Shown piece by piece: positions 25,210 through 35,000 of a DNA stretch of 64,000 bases. A program made the translations under genes and the position numbers. The notes beneath the pieces were generated by a model. It ran no database searches. It worked only from the letters and a program-made list of their open reading frames with translations, and had not been told where the DNA came from. Source of the DNA: CATQHP01 sp965214915 (lineage in GTDB: Bacteria; Acidobacteriota; Terriglobia; Bryobacterales; UBA6623); assembly GCA_965214915.1 (NCBI GenBank), contig CBDCCP010000001.1, positions 124,001-188,000 on the forward strand, in the 5' to 3' direction. Position 1 is the first letter of the stretch. Every line of letters starts with the position of its first letter.

Positions 25210-26331
25210 ATGTCTTTCCGCTCGGCATGGCTTTCGGCTGTCGTGCTGGCCGCGGCAGCGGCTTGGCCGCAGGCGTCCGACCTGCGGCGCGCTCACCCGG
25301 ACCATGAGATCGTCGATATTCCGGACGGCGCGCCGGTTCCCTCGGCGGCGATCGAGCTCGAGGCCGATCCGATCGACGGCTTCAATCTGTTTCTGGTTAC
25401 CGCCAATTTCACGTTCACCCCCGAGGCGGTGAACGGCGAACCTGTCGCCAACGAAGGACACGCGCACCTGTATCTCAACGGCAAGAAAACGGCGCGGCTC
25501 TATTCGCCCTGGCGGCACCTCTCCGGCAGTTTGTTTCGGGAAGGCGTCAATCGATTCGAAGTGGTGCTGAACGCCAACGATCACTCGACCTGGGGCTTGG
25601 GGGGCGAACCCATCGGCGACGAGGTTCTCGTTTACGCGCAGACGACGGAAGGCAGCCCGATTATCTACGGAGACGTTGCCTACCGGATGAGTTGGGCATG
25701 GGGCGCGGCGCAACCGCTCTCCGCAGAGGGCGGCTGGACCGTCACGAACGATCTCGGCTACGAGATTCGCGTCCGCACGGGGAAGTTGGTGACCCGCAAC
25801 CTCGAGCTCGTGCCGTGCCATGCGCCGCCCGAGGAGAAGCCGCTTGCTCGCCTTTTTCAGGGATTCGGCCCGCTCGCCGCTCATGCCGGCCACGGCAGCG
25901 TGCTGCCGAACGCCTCGCGCATTTCCCGATCGTTCGACGAAGACCTTGCCAAGCCGGCCAGCCGCGCGGTCGAGGTGCGCAGGGTCCGCGATCCCGACTA
26001 CTGTCAAGGCCATTTTCTGATCGCGCGACCCTCGGGCACGCCGCCGTCCGCGGCAAGTCTCGAGATCGCGGGCGCCTGGTCGCGCCGCGGGCGCAGGCCG
26101 ACGCCGTTCGCCATTCGCGGCGCAACCGCGTACGGCCGACTCAAGGATTTGCGCGACGCCTCCAGCGGGTTGGCGGAACGGCAAAGCATCGTCGGCGGCG
26201 TGCGGGTCGAGGTGCGGCGCGAGCTCGATTCGATGTTCGACGGCATCGACTTCGAAGCGATGAGCGAAGCGGAGCAGGCCGGCAGGATTGCGCGGTCGCT
26301 CGTCGATAACGCCCAACTGCTGGCGGAATAG
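25210..26331 (+). CDS. Secreted protein of unknown function with His-rich beta domain
   Basis: 373 aa; not recognised as a whole. A short signal sequence (AWLSAVVLAAAAAWPQA) precedes a beta domain at about residues 40-145 that carries possible metal-ligand His residues in EGHAHLYLNGKKTARLYS, PWRHLSG and NANDHSTWGL. The C-terminal half has a different character: one Cys in RDPDYCQGHFLIARPSG, many Arg and an ending helix. Two fused domains are likely. It is 18 bases downstream of the Dabb gene and on the same strand. Metal binding is an inference from His spacing. Confidence 0.7.
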   Translation: MSFRSAWLSAVVLAAAAAWPQASDLRRAHPDHEIVDIPDGAPVPSAAIELEADPIDGFNLFLVTANFTFTPEAVNGEPVANEGHAHLYLNGKKTARLYSPWRHLSGSLFREGVNRFEVVLNANDHSTWGLGGEPIGDEVLVYAQTTEGSPIIYGDVAYRMSWAWGAAQPLSAEGGWTVTNDLGYEIRVRTGKLVTRNLELVPCHAPPEEKPLARLFQGFGPLAAHAGHGSVLPNASRISRSFDEDLAKPASRAVEVRRVRDPDYCQGHFLIARPSGTPPSAASLEIAGAWSRRGRRPTPFAIRGATAYGRLKDLRDASSGLAERQSIVGGVRVEVRRELDSMFDGIDFEAMSEAEQAGRIARSLVDNAQLLAE

Positions 26332-26365
26332 TCCCCGACCGCGCTCCGCCGCCGGGACCGAGCGG

Positions 26366-27172
26366 CTAGTCTTCGCGCTTCCTTTGGTTCAACAGCCACT
26401 CGATGACGCGCGAATCGCTGTAGCTGCGGTAAGCGGTGGCGTGTCCCATGCCCGCGTATTCCGTGTAACGCACGCTGCCGCCTGCCTGGCGAATCGCGGC
26501 GACCATGCGCCTTGCCAGCGCAACGGTGCTGATGCGATCGTTTTCGCCCTGGAATATCCATACGCCCATGCCCGCCAACGCCGGCGCGTCCTCGAGCACG
26601 ATCACTGCGGAGCCCGCCGACGGCGCTACGCCCGCGATGCGGTCGGCGTGGAGCGCGGCATAGCGAGTCGAACCCTCGCCGCCCATCGAATGCCCCGCGG
26701 CCGTAATCCGGTTCTCGTCGACCGGGTACGCGGCGGCCGCCGCATCGATTGCCGCGGTAACGTGCGTTTCCGCGTCCGCCGCAGGCTCTCGTCCATGACG
26801 CTCCATCCGCCATTCCGATTGCACCGGGTTCGCCGGGATAGGCGCCCAGATCTTCCCGTCCGGGCAGCGCGGAACCAACACCAGCGCAGGATAACTCTCG
26901 GGGCGCGCCCGGATCGCGCGGACGATGGGCTGTCTTTCCAGCCACTCGTTCACCGCATTTCCCGAGTTGTCGCCGTGACCGCCGCCGCCGTGCAGATATA
27001 CGATCAGAGGCCAAGTCTTCGAGGCGTCGTAGCCCGGCGGAACGTACAGGGCGGCAGTCCGTTCGACGCCGTCGACTACAAACGGGAGATTGACGAAGCC
27101 GGTCGCCGGCGCCCCGCGGCCGCTCGTGACGAACATCGAAAATACAGCGGCGATGACGAACGACCGTTTCAT
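26366..27172 (-). CDS. Secreted alpha/beta hydrolase (esterase / PHB depolymerase-like)
   Basis: 268 aa from the ATG at 27172 with a signal peptide (FVIAAVFSMFVTSGRG). Features of the esterase-D/PHB-depolymerase group: oxyanion-hole region LIVYLHGGGGHGDN, nucleophile elbow GHSMGG, catalytic Asp in FQGENDRIS and His in GMGHAT. It probably hydrolyses carboxylic esters outside the cytoplasm, for example feruloyl or polyester-like substrates. The precise substrate is unknown. It is divergent from the epimerase gene, with 135 bases between starts. Confidence 0.85.
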   Translation of the reverse strand: MKRSFVIAAVFSMFVTSGRGAPATGFVNLPFVVDGVERTAALYVPPGYDASKTWPLIVYLHGGGGHGDNSGNAVNEWLERQPIVRAIRARPESYPALVLVPRCPDGKIWAPIPANPVQSEWRMERHGREPAADAETHVTAAIDAAAAAYPVDENRITAAGHSMGGEGSTRYAALHADRIAGVAPSAGSAVIVLEDAPALAGMGVWIFQGENDRISTVALARRMVAAIRQAGGSVRYTEYAGMGHATAYRSYSDSRVIEWLLNQRKRED

Positions 27173-27307
27173 GGAAGCAGCAGCCTGCGCCGAACATTGT
27201 GCAGGACCGCGCGCCGCCGCTGCAAGCCGCCGGCGGCCTTGCCGCGACTGGGCGGCCGCGGATCGTTGTATTCTGGGGAACGGCGGCGGCATCGAGCCGC
27301 CTCAACC

Positions 27308-28324
27308 ATGAAAACCGTCTTGGTCACGGGAGCCACGGGCTTCCTGGGAAAACATCTGGTGCGCCAACTGTTGGCCTCCGACTCGCAAACGCCGGTGCGC
27401 GCCTTCAGCCGCAGCGCGTTCTCCCAAACCGGCGCCGGCATGGAGCGCTTGGAAACGGTCACGGGCGACATCGCCGACGCGGCCGCCGTGGACGGAGCCG
27501 TCAAGGGCTGCAGCCGCATCTACCATCTCGCCGGCATCGTGGAGCGCTCGCCGGGCAATCCGTGGACGGCCTACCGCACGCACATAGACGGAACCCGCAA
27601 CATCTGCGAAGCGATGCGCAGGCACGGTACGGAACGCTGCGTTGTCGTCTCGTCGTCGGGCACGATTGCGGTCGGCAACACGCCCGAAGCCGCGAACGAA
27701 AACTCGTCTTATACGCACGAAATCGTCAAAGACTGGCCGTACTACCTGAGCAAGATCTATCAGGAGAAGCAGGCGCTCCGGCACTACCGTCGTCACAAAA
27801 TTCCGATCGTTATCGTCAACCCCAGCTTGCTGCTCGGGCCGGGCGACGAGCGCGGGTCGTCCACCAACGACGTGCGGCTGTTTCTCGAAGGGCAGATCAA
27901 GGTGATTCCGGTGGGCGGGCTGAATCTTGTGGACGTTCGCGACGCCGCGGCGGGGCTGATCGCGGCCATGGAAAAAGGCCGGTTGGGAGAACGCTACCTG
28001 TTGGGCGGCGAAAATATGACGTTCCACGAATGGATTCGCCTGACCTCGAAACTATCCGGCGTGGCGGCCCCGAGATTCATGCTGCCCCCGGCGGCGGCCC
28101 GCGCGGGCGCGTCTTTGCTGCGGGCGGCGTATCCGCTGTTCGGCAAAAAATTCGAGCTGGACGACGAGTCGATCAAGATGTCGGCGCTGTTCTGGTACTG
28201 TGATGCAAGCAAGGCGCGCAAGGAGTTGGGATTTACCACGCGCCCGACAGAAGAAACCTTGCGCGACACCATCGACGATATACGCAAGCGAAAGGCGGCC
28301 CCTTCAAGCAATGGCAGGTTTTAA
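27308..28324 (+). CDS. NAD-dependent epimerase/dehydratase (HpnA/dihydroflavonol reductase-like extended SDR)
   Basis: 338 aa. GATGFLG at residues 8-14 is the extended-SDR NAD(P) motif. The catalytic Tyr/Lys pair is YYLSK, with the Ser in VVSSSGT. The NPSLLLGPGD segment and C-terminal helices match hopanoid-associated sugar epimerase (HpnA) and flavonol-reductase-like enzymes. It likely modifies a nucleotide sugar or ketone substrate in the cytoplasm. The last 14 bases overlap the start of a small 72-aa gene and a lipid kinase gene follows, suggesting one operon with a membrane-lipid theme. Confidence 0.85.
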   Translation: MKTVLVTGATGFLGKHLVRQLLASDSQTPVRAFSRSAFSQTGAGMERLETVTGDIADAAAVDGAVKGCSRIYHLAGIVERSPGNPWTAYRTHIDGTRNICEAMRRHGTERCVVVSSSGTIAVGNTPEAANENSSYTHEIVKDWPYYLSKIYQEKQALRHYRRHKIPIVIVNPSLLLGPGDERGSSTNDVRLFLEGQIKVIPVGGLNLVDVRDAAAGLIAAMEKGRLGERYLLGGENMTFHEWIRLTSKLSGVAAPRFMLPPAAARAGASLLRAAYPLFGKKFELDDESIKMSALFWYCDASKARKELGFTTRPTEETLRDTIDDIRKRKAAPSSNGRF

Positions 28325-28529
28325 GCAAGCAGTCTCTTTCGACGTTCAGTCCGACCTCCTCGACATGCTCGACGCCGCGGCGGAAAAATACAATCTGCCC
28401 GGCCGGGACAAGGCGCTGCGGGTCGTCCTCGACTATGTGGCCACCGACGGCGACTGGGACGCCATCTTCGGCAAGAGGCGCTGCCTGCGCTGCGGCGGCC
28501 GCCCCGGTTGGACCCCTGCGCAGGACTAG
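28311..28529 (+). CDS. Small ribbon-helix-helix-like protein with CxxC
   Basis: 72 aa overlapping the epimerase stop by 14 bases. FKQAVSFDVQSDLLDMLDAA followed by LPGRDKALRVVLDYVATDGD has the strand-helix-helix spacing of RHH/CopG-type proteins. The tail carries RCLRCGG, a single CxxC that could bind metal in a dimer. It may be a small transcriptional regulator of its own operon (epimerase before, lipid kinase after). No family name can be given with certainty. Confidence 0.72.
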   Translation: MAGFKQAVSFDVQSDLLDMLDAAAEKYNLPGRDKALRVVLDYVATDGDWDAIFGKRRCLRCGGRPGWTPAQD

Positions 28530-28535
28530 AGACCC

Positions 28536-29483
28536 TTGCCGCCGGCCGCCTTCCGCAAACCGGTTGCCGTGCTCAACCCGCAAGCGGGCGGCGGCCGCGC
28601 GCGCCGCAAGCGCGCGGAGTTGGAACGGCTGCTCGCCGAGAAACTGGAGCGTCCGGAAATGCTGTTCACCGAACGCCCGAACCACGCTACGGAGTTGACG
28701 CGGAAGGCGTTGGCCGCGGGCGCCGACCTGGTCATAGCCATCGGCGGAGACGGCACCGTCAACGAGGTTGTCAACGGATTTTTCGACGGCGGGCAGGCGG
28801 TCAACCCGAGCGCCGCTTTGGCCGTCGTGCCCATCGGAACCGGCGGGGATTTCCAGCGCACGGCGCGGCTTCCGACGGATCTGCGCGAGGCCGTCTCGCT
28901 AATCGCCGGCGGCAGTCGGCGGCCGATCGACGCAGTCAAGCTGCGCTTGACCGGACACGACGGCCGGCCCGTCGAGCGCTGGTTCGCGAACATGGCCGGC
29001 TTCGGCATGGGCGGCGAGGTCTCGATCCACGCCAAGAACAATTTCCTGACGAACGTCTCCGGCACGGCGGCGTTTCTCTGGGCGACGTTTGCCGTATTCC
29101 TGCGCTACGCCGGCAAAACCGTGCGGCTGACCCTGGACGGCGAACGGCAAGCCGAAGACTTCGCAGTGACCAATGTCGCCATCGGCAACGGCGAGTACCA
29201 AGGCGGCGGAATGCATCCCTGTCCGCGGGCGCGCCTCGACTCGGGCGCGCTCGAGGTCACGGTCATCGACCGCCTGACGATGTACGAGTTCATCCGCAGT
29301 ATCCCCGTACTCTATTCCGACGACATTTACCGGCATCCCAAGGCGCGCCACTTCCGCGCCCGCCGCATCGTTGCGGAGTCCGACGAAACCGTATGCGCCG
29401 AGGTGGACGGCGAGGCGCTGGGCAGACTGCCGCTGGAGGCGCAGGTCGTCCCAGCGGCGATCGACCTGATTCAGCACGTCTAG
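28536..29483 (+). CDS. Diacylglycerol/lipid kinase (DagK/YegS family)
   Basis: 315 aa from a TTG six bases after the preceding stop. NPQAGGGRARRK is the N-terminal nucleotide-binding loop; the family signature GGDGTVNEVVNGFF (about residues 70-83) and VVPIGTGGDFQRT follow. The C-terminal beta domain includes DGEALGRLPLE, equivalent to the DGE motif that completes the active site. It should phosphorylate diacylglycerol or a related lipid at the inner membrane face using ATP. An AT-poor heptamer repeat lies just downstream. Confidence 0.88.
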   Translation: MPPAAFRKPVAVLNPQAGGGRARRKRAELERLLAEKLERPEMLFTERPNHATELTRKALAAGADLVIAIGGDGTVNEVVNGFFDGGQAVNPSAALAVVPIGTGGDFQRTARLPTDLREAVSLIAGGSRRPIDAVKLRLTGHDGRPVERWFANMAGFGMGGEVSIHAKNNFLTNVSGTAAFLWATFAVFLRYAGKTVRLTLDGERQAEDFAVTNVAIGNGEYQGGGMHPCPRARLDSGALEVTVIDRLTMYEFIRSIPVLYSDDIYRHPKARHFRARRIVAESDETVCAEVDGEALGRLPLEAQVVPAAIDLIQHV

Positions 29484-29504
29484 CCGCCCGCGGCGGGCGC
29501 TTGC

Positions 29505-29556
29505 TATCCACTATCCACTATCCACCATCCACTATCCACTGGCCGCGTCAGCGGCC
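29505..29556 (+). repeat. Heptamer repeat plus stem-loop element (copy 1)
   Basis: Five 7-bp units (TATCCAC x3, CATCCAC, TATCCAC; 29505-29539) followed by a perfect stem-loop GGCCGC-GTCA-GCGGCC (29541-29556) that touches the stop codon of the SDR gene. Same design as the elements at 30363 and, inverted, 18605. It may act as a bidirectional terminator between the convergent kinase and SDR genes. Confidence 0.8.
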
Positions 29557-30329
29557 TAATACAGCCCCTCGGTGGCGCCGCCGTCCACGGCGATGGCCGT
29601 GCCCTGGATATGCCGCGCTTCGGGCGAGCACAGGAACGCGGTCAGCTTGGCCACGTCCTCCGGCTCGCCGATGCGCCGGACGCCCTGCCGCGCGAGCATC
29701 CGCCGCTGCGCTTCTTCGACGCCGATCCCCCGTCGCGCAGCGCTCTTCTCGAAGGCGTACGCCATGCGCTCGGTTACCGTCAGGCCCGGATGGACCGCAT
29801 TCACGTTGACGTCGTCGCGCAGGCCGCGGCCGGCCAACGCCTTGGTGAAGTTGGCCATCGCCGCGTTGACCGCCCCGCCCACCATGAAATCCGGGTCGGG
29901 CGTTCTGGCGAAGCCGCCGACGATGCTGACGACATAGCCGCGGGACTCCGTAAGCATCGGCCAGAAAAGACGCGAGAGCCGCACGGCGGCATAGAACTTG
30001 AGCGCGAAGCCGTCTTCCCATTCCGCGTCGGGCTGCTGGAGAAAGTCGCCCCCGCGAGTTGCGCCCGCGTTGTTGATGAGGATATCCGTGCGGCCGAACC
30101 GCTCGCGCACGGCGGCGAAGACGGCCTCGCAGCCCTGCAGGGCGCGCAGATCGGCGGCGCACGTCTCGATCGTCCGCCCCGATTCGGCAGAGAGCTTGCG
30201 CCGGGCGGCGGCAAGATTCTCGGCGTTTCGCGCGGCGATCAGGCAATCGCAGCCTTGCAGCGCCAACTCGCGGGCAATGGCGTAACCGATGCCGCGGCTG
30301 CCGCCCGAAACCACGGCGATTCTGGACAT
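29556..30329 (-). CDS. SDR-family protein lacking the catalytic Tyr and Lys
   Basis: 257 aa with a clear short-chain dehydrogenase fold: cofactor motif GGSRGIG (residues 9-15), NNAG (86-89), Ser135 in VVSIVGG and the C-terminal HIQGTAIAVDGGATEG. Aligning FTKALA with the usual helix places Gly151 where the catalytic Tyr should be and Asn155 where the Lys should be (MVGGAVNAAM instead of YxxxK). NAD(P) binding is probably kept, but classic SDR chemistry should fail. It might be a regulatory or structural pseudoenzyme, or use unusual chemistry. Heptamer/stem-loop elements border both ends. Confidence 0.85.
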   Translation of the reverse strand: MSRIAVVSGGSRGIGYAIARELALQGCDCLIAARNAENLAAARRKLSAESGRTIETCAADLRALQGCEAVFAAVRERFGRTDILINNAGATRGGDFLQQPDAEWEDGFALKFYAAVRLSRLFWPMLTESRGYVVSIVGGFARTPDPDFMVGGAVNAAMANFTKALAGRGLRDDVNVNAVHPGLTVTERMAYAFEKSAARRGIGVEEAQRRMLARQGVRRIGEPEDVAKLTAFLCSPEARHIQGTAIAVDGGATEGLY

Positions 30330-30362
30330 GCGCCGCAGTATAGCAATCCGCGGCGGTTTTGC

Positions 30363-30393
30363 TATCCACTATCCACCGGCCGCGCCGGCGGCC
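30363..30393 (+). repeat. Heptamer repeat plus stem-loop element (copy 2)
   Basis: Two TATCCAC units (30363-30376) followed by GGCCGC-GCCG-GCGGCC (30378-30393). Same order and the same stem as copy 1 at 29505, 850 bases away, with fewer heptamers. It lies between the divergent SDR and CoA-transferase genes. Confidence 0.78.
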
Positions 30394-30413
30394 CGACCTT
30401 GTAAACTATTCGC

Positions 30414-31946
30414 TTGCCCCGCGACAAATTCATGACCGCCGACCGGGCGGCGGCGCTCGTCCGTGACGATACGGCGGTCGCCGTCACCGGAGGCGGCGGC
30501 GGTCTGGTCGAGCCGGACACGCTGCTCGCCGCCATCGAAAAGCGATTCCTCGAAACCGGATCGCCCCGCAATTTAACGCTGGTTCATGCCCTGGGACTGG
30601 GCGACCGCGAACGGCGGGGGACAAACCGCTTCGCCCACGAAGGCATGGTCAAGCGGGTGATCGGCGGCCATTGGGTCTGGTCGCCGCGCATGCAGCAGTT
30701 GGCCCGCGACGAAAAAATCGAAGCCTATGTTTTCCCGGCCGGCGTCATTACCCAGTTGATGCGCGAAATCGGCGCGCGCCGGCCGGGCCTGTTCACTCAC
30801 GTCGGGCTGGGCACGTTCGTCGACCCGCGCCTCGAAGGCGGCAAGCTGAATGCGCGCGCCCGCGAAGACCTGGTGCGGTTGATACGCATCGGCGGGCGCG
30901 ACATCCTGCACTACCAGCCGTTCCCGGTCGGAGCGGCATGCCTGCGCGGGACCTCCGCCGACCCCGAGGGCAACGTCAGCTTCGAGGAGGAAGGCGCCGT
31001 CCTCGACGCTTATGCGCTGGCGCTGGCGGCCCATAATTGCGGCGGCAAGGTGCTGGCGCAGGTTCGCCAAGCGGTCGATTACGGCTCGCTGGGGCCGCGT
31101 TCGGTGCAACTGCCCGCCGCAATCGTCGATGCCGTCGTCGTCGATCCCGATCAGCAGCAAAGCTACGCCGGAGGCTACGATCCATCGCTTTCGGGACAAC
31201 GGCGCATCGCCGCAAACGCCCCGGCGCCCGGCCCATTGAACGAACGGCTGGTCATCGCCCGCCGCGCCGAACGCGAGTTGCGCGAGAACGCGGTCGTCAA
31301 CTACGGCTTCGGCATCCCCGACGCCGTCGCCAAGATCGTCGCCGCCAAGGGCGAGACCGGGCGCTATTACCAGACCATCGAGCACGGGGCCCACGGGGGG
31401 ACGCTGCTCGAAGGGAATCTTTTCGGCTTCGCGCGCAATCCCGACGCCGTGATTCCTTCGACCGAGCAATTCGATTTCTACAGCGGCGGCGGACTCGACA
31501 TCGCCTTCCTGGGCATGGGCGAGGCCGACGCCGCCGGCAACGTCAACGTGTCGAAGCTCGGCGGGGCGACCGTGGGCACAGGCGGCTTCATCGACATCGC
31601 CCAGAACGCGCGCAAGGTGGTGTTCTGCGGCACGTTCGAGGCCAAGGGCGCCAAGCTGCGCTGCGGCGGCGGACGGCTGCGCATCGAGCGGCACGGAAAG
31701 GTGCGCAAGCTCGTGGAGCGAGCGGCGCAAATCACCTTCAGCGGCGCAGAGGCGGTCCGCGCCGGGCAAGAGGTCGTGTACGTCACCGAGCGCGCGGTCT
31801 TCCGTTTGACGGCCGAGGGCATGGCGCTCGACGAAATCGCGCCCGGAATCGACCTGCAAGCCGACGTGCTCGAGCGCATGGGGTTCGTTCCGCTCATGCC
31901 GCGCGCGCCGCGCCCGATGGACGCCGCGTTTTTCACGGAAAAGTGA
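30414..31946 (+). CDS. Acyl-CoA:acetate/3-ketoacid CoA-transferase (fused alpha-beta, YdiF-like)
   Basis: 510 aa from a TTG; the ATG at 30432 is an alternative and neither has a strong Shine-Dalgarno. The N-terminal half is the alpha-like domain (AVAVTGGGGGLVEPDTLLAA) and the C-terminal half the beta-like domain. The catalytic glutamate of family I CoA-transferases is Glu323 in TIEHGAHGG, with the glycine loop GLDIAFLGMGEAD behind it. The enzyme moves CoA between carboxylic acids through a glutamyl-CoA intermediate, in short-chain acid or ketone-body metabolism. Specificity cannot be told. Confidence 0.9.
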   Translation: MPRDKFMTADRAAALVRDDTAVAVTGGGGGLVEPDTLLAAIEKRFLETGSPRNLTLVHALGLGDRERRGTNRFAHEGMVKRVIGGHWVWSPRMQQLARDEKIEAYVFPAGVITQLMREIGARRPGLFTHVGLGTFVDPRLEGGKLNARAREDLVRLIRIGGRDILHYQPFPVGAACLRGTSADPEGNVSFEEEGAVLDAYALALAAHNCGGKVLAQVRQAVDYGSLGPRSVQLPAAIVDAVVVDPDQQQSYAGGYDPSLSGQRRIAANAPAPGPLNERLVIARRAERELRENAVVNYGFGIPDAVAKIVAAKGETGRYYQTIEHGAHGGTLLEGNLFGFARNPDAVIPSTEQFDFYSGGGLDIAFLGMGEADAAGNVNVSKLGGATVGTGGFIDIAQNARKVVFCGTFEAKGAKLRCGGGRLRIERHGKVRKLVERAAQITFSGAEAVRAGQEVVYVTERAVFRLTAEGMALDEIAPGIDLQADVLERMGFVPLMPRAPRPMDAAFFTEK

Positions 31947-32019
31947 GCCGCCGCATATGCGTTTGTTGCTTTCGACGGCGCAATCGTGATAGATTCGTTG
32001 CGCATAGGGGGGCAAAAAA

Positions 32020-35000
32020 ATGAATCCATCTCTATTCCGGCGCTTGGCGTCGATTGGTCTGCTGACGGCGCTGCTGACCGTTCCCGTCTGGGCGCAGCGC
32101 AGCGCCTCGCTGACGGGCACGGTGACCGACGCTTCCGGGGCGGTCATTCCCGGCGCGTCCGTGCAGCTTGTCAATCTCGCCACCGGCGAGCAGTTTTTCG
32201 CCGAGAGCAACGAAAGCGGCAACTATATCTTTCCGCTGCTGCCGCCGGGCATGTACGACCTGACCGTCGAGCAACAAGGGTTCAAGGCATACAGCCAACC
32301 CGGCATCCAGATGGAAACCGGCGTCACGGCCCGCGCCGACGTCGCGCTCGAAGTCGGCGTGGTGACCGAGGTCGTCACCGTCGAGGCGGACATCCCGCAA
32401 CTCCAGACCGAGCAGTCCGCGGTGGGCGCCGTCGTGCGCCGCGAAACGATCGAGAACATGCCGCTGATCAACCGCCGCGCGGCGCAGTTGGCGCGTCTCA
32501 ACGGGTTCATCGTGCAGCGCGGCCGCGGCTCGAACTTCACGATGGCCGGCGGCCGCGGCAACAACGCCATGTGGACGCTCGACGGGGGCATCGTGCAAAA
32601 CCTGACGCTCGGCGTCTCGACGCTGACCTTCAATCCGCCGGTGGAGGCGCTGCAAGAGTTCAACGTCAACATCTCCAACTACTCGGCGGACATGGGCCGC
32701 ACCGGCGGCGGCATGGTGCGCATGACCACCCGCTCGGGAACGAACGAATACCACGGCTCGGCGTACAACTTTCTGCGCAACGACGCCATGGACGCGCGTA
32801 ACTTCTTCGCCGCCGACAGAGCCAAGCTGCGGCGCAACCAATTCGGCGCCTCGTTCGGCGGCCCGATCGCCAAAGACAAGACTCATTTCTTTCTGAACTA
32901 CGAGGGCACGATCCAACGCAACGCGGTGACCCGTTTCGCGCGCGTTCCGCTGCCCGCCGAACTCGCCGGCGATCTTTCCGGCGTGCGCAGCAACGTGCGC
33001 GACCCCCTTTCGGGCGAAGACTTCCCCAACGCCGTCATCCCGCAGAACCGCATGGACTCCGTCGGCAGCGCCATCGCCAATCTCTTCCCGGCGCCCAACC
33101 AGCCCAACCGCCCGACGCGCAACAACAATTACTCGCTCAACGAGCCGCTCTCGAACGACGCCCACGTCGGCGTGTTCCGCATCGACCACATATTCAGCGA
33201 GAACGACCGGGTGTTTTTCCGTTTCCTCGGCTCCGGCAATACGGCTGTCAACAACGGCATCTACCCCACGCCCGGCGTGGACCCCTGGCACTTCATCCGC
33301 GACAACCAGTACATCAACTGGTCGCCGACCTGGTTCCATAACTTCTCGCCCACCTTCATCATGGAGACGCGCTACACCTGGGTGCAGCGCAAGCACATCA
33401 ACACCTCGGGCGGCGCGGACAAGGGCTGGCCGGAGAAGCTGGGGCTGACCGGAACCAACGAGCGCTTCTTCCCGCGGGTCAACCTGCCGGGCCTGACGCC
33501 TTTCGGCCGCGGCAACCACGAGCGCATCCAGACGCCGATCCGCACCGACATGCTGGTGCAGTCGTTCACCAGCATCAAGGGCAACCACACGATCAAGTTC
33601 GGTTACGAATGGCGCTACGCGGCGAACAAAGACAAGTTCAACGGCCGCGCCGGCGGCAACTTCAGCTTCAACAACCAGGCCACCCGCGACACGCTGGCTT
33701 CCCTTCTGCTCGGTCACGTGGCGGGCGCCGGGCGGCTGGAGAGCTTCTTCATCAAGAGCCGCGCCAACGCCTACGCCGCCTTTCTGCAGGACGACTGGAA
33801 AGTCACCTCCAAGCTGACGCTGAACCTGGGCCTCCGCTGGGACATGGATCAGCCGCGCTGGGAAGAGTTCGACAACCGCCAGAACCAGTTCCGGCGCGAG
33901 CCGATCAATCCTGTCGCCGGCGTCCCCGGCGTGGCCGCGTTTTCCGGCCGCGACGGCATCCCCAAGTGGGCGCACGGGTTCGACAAGAACAACATCTACC
34001 CGCGGGTCGGCCTGGCCTACCGCCTGAACGATAAAACCGTGATCCGCGCCGGCGGCTCCGTCGTCTCCTCGGGCGCTTACGATCAGGCCACGCCGGTCAC
34101 GGCCAATCTGGGCTTTTCGATCCAGGGCGACTTCGTTTCGCCGGACAACGGCCGCACGGCCGTCTTTCAGTTCCAGGACGGACTGCCCTTCATTCCGGAG
34201 CCCACGGAAGCGGACCTGAACTTCGGGTTCGGCGCCGTGCCGATCGGCGAGCGCACCACGACCCAAGTGGACTTCTTCGAGTACAGCGACCGCCGCAACC
34301 CCTACATGGTGACCTGGAACTTCAACATCCAGCGGCAATTGCCTTCCAACATGCTGTTCGAGGTCGGTTATCTGGCGACCATCGGCAAAAAGCTGGCGGC
34401 GCCGGGCTTCCGGCACATCAATCAGACCCCGCCCTGGATCGTCGACTCGCTGCTCGCGGAGGGCATCCGTCCGACGCAGGTTCACCGCCCGTTCCCGCAG
34501 TTCTCGAACGTGCGCGTCGTCTCGGCGGCGATCGGCAACTCCAACTACCACGGACTCAATTTCAAGATCGAGAAGCGCTACTCGGCCGGCTTGCACTTCA
34601 GCGCGAACTACACCTGGTCGAAGCTGATCGACGACGTCGAGGCCCGCGGTGAGTTGGGCGGCAACGCCGGCAACAACGCCTGGGCGAATTTCTACGACCG
34701 CGCCGGCGACCGCGGCCTGGGCGGCAACCACATCGCCCACCGCTTCATCTGGTCGTCGGTCTACGAGCTGCCCTTCGCCAAAAACGCGGACGGCGCGCTC
34801 CGACAGATCGCCGGCGGCTGGAGCTTCGGCCTCATTTCCGAGTTCCGCTCGGGTTCTCCGTTCGGCGTGATCGAGCGCAACGCGGCAAGCTGCCGCTGCT
34901 TCGCGCCGACGCTGCGTTCCGACGCGGTCGGATCGTTCGAAAAGAATCCGGCCTGGCGGGACAACGTGCTCGACGAGCCTTACTTCCTGACGGGCGCCTT

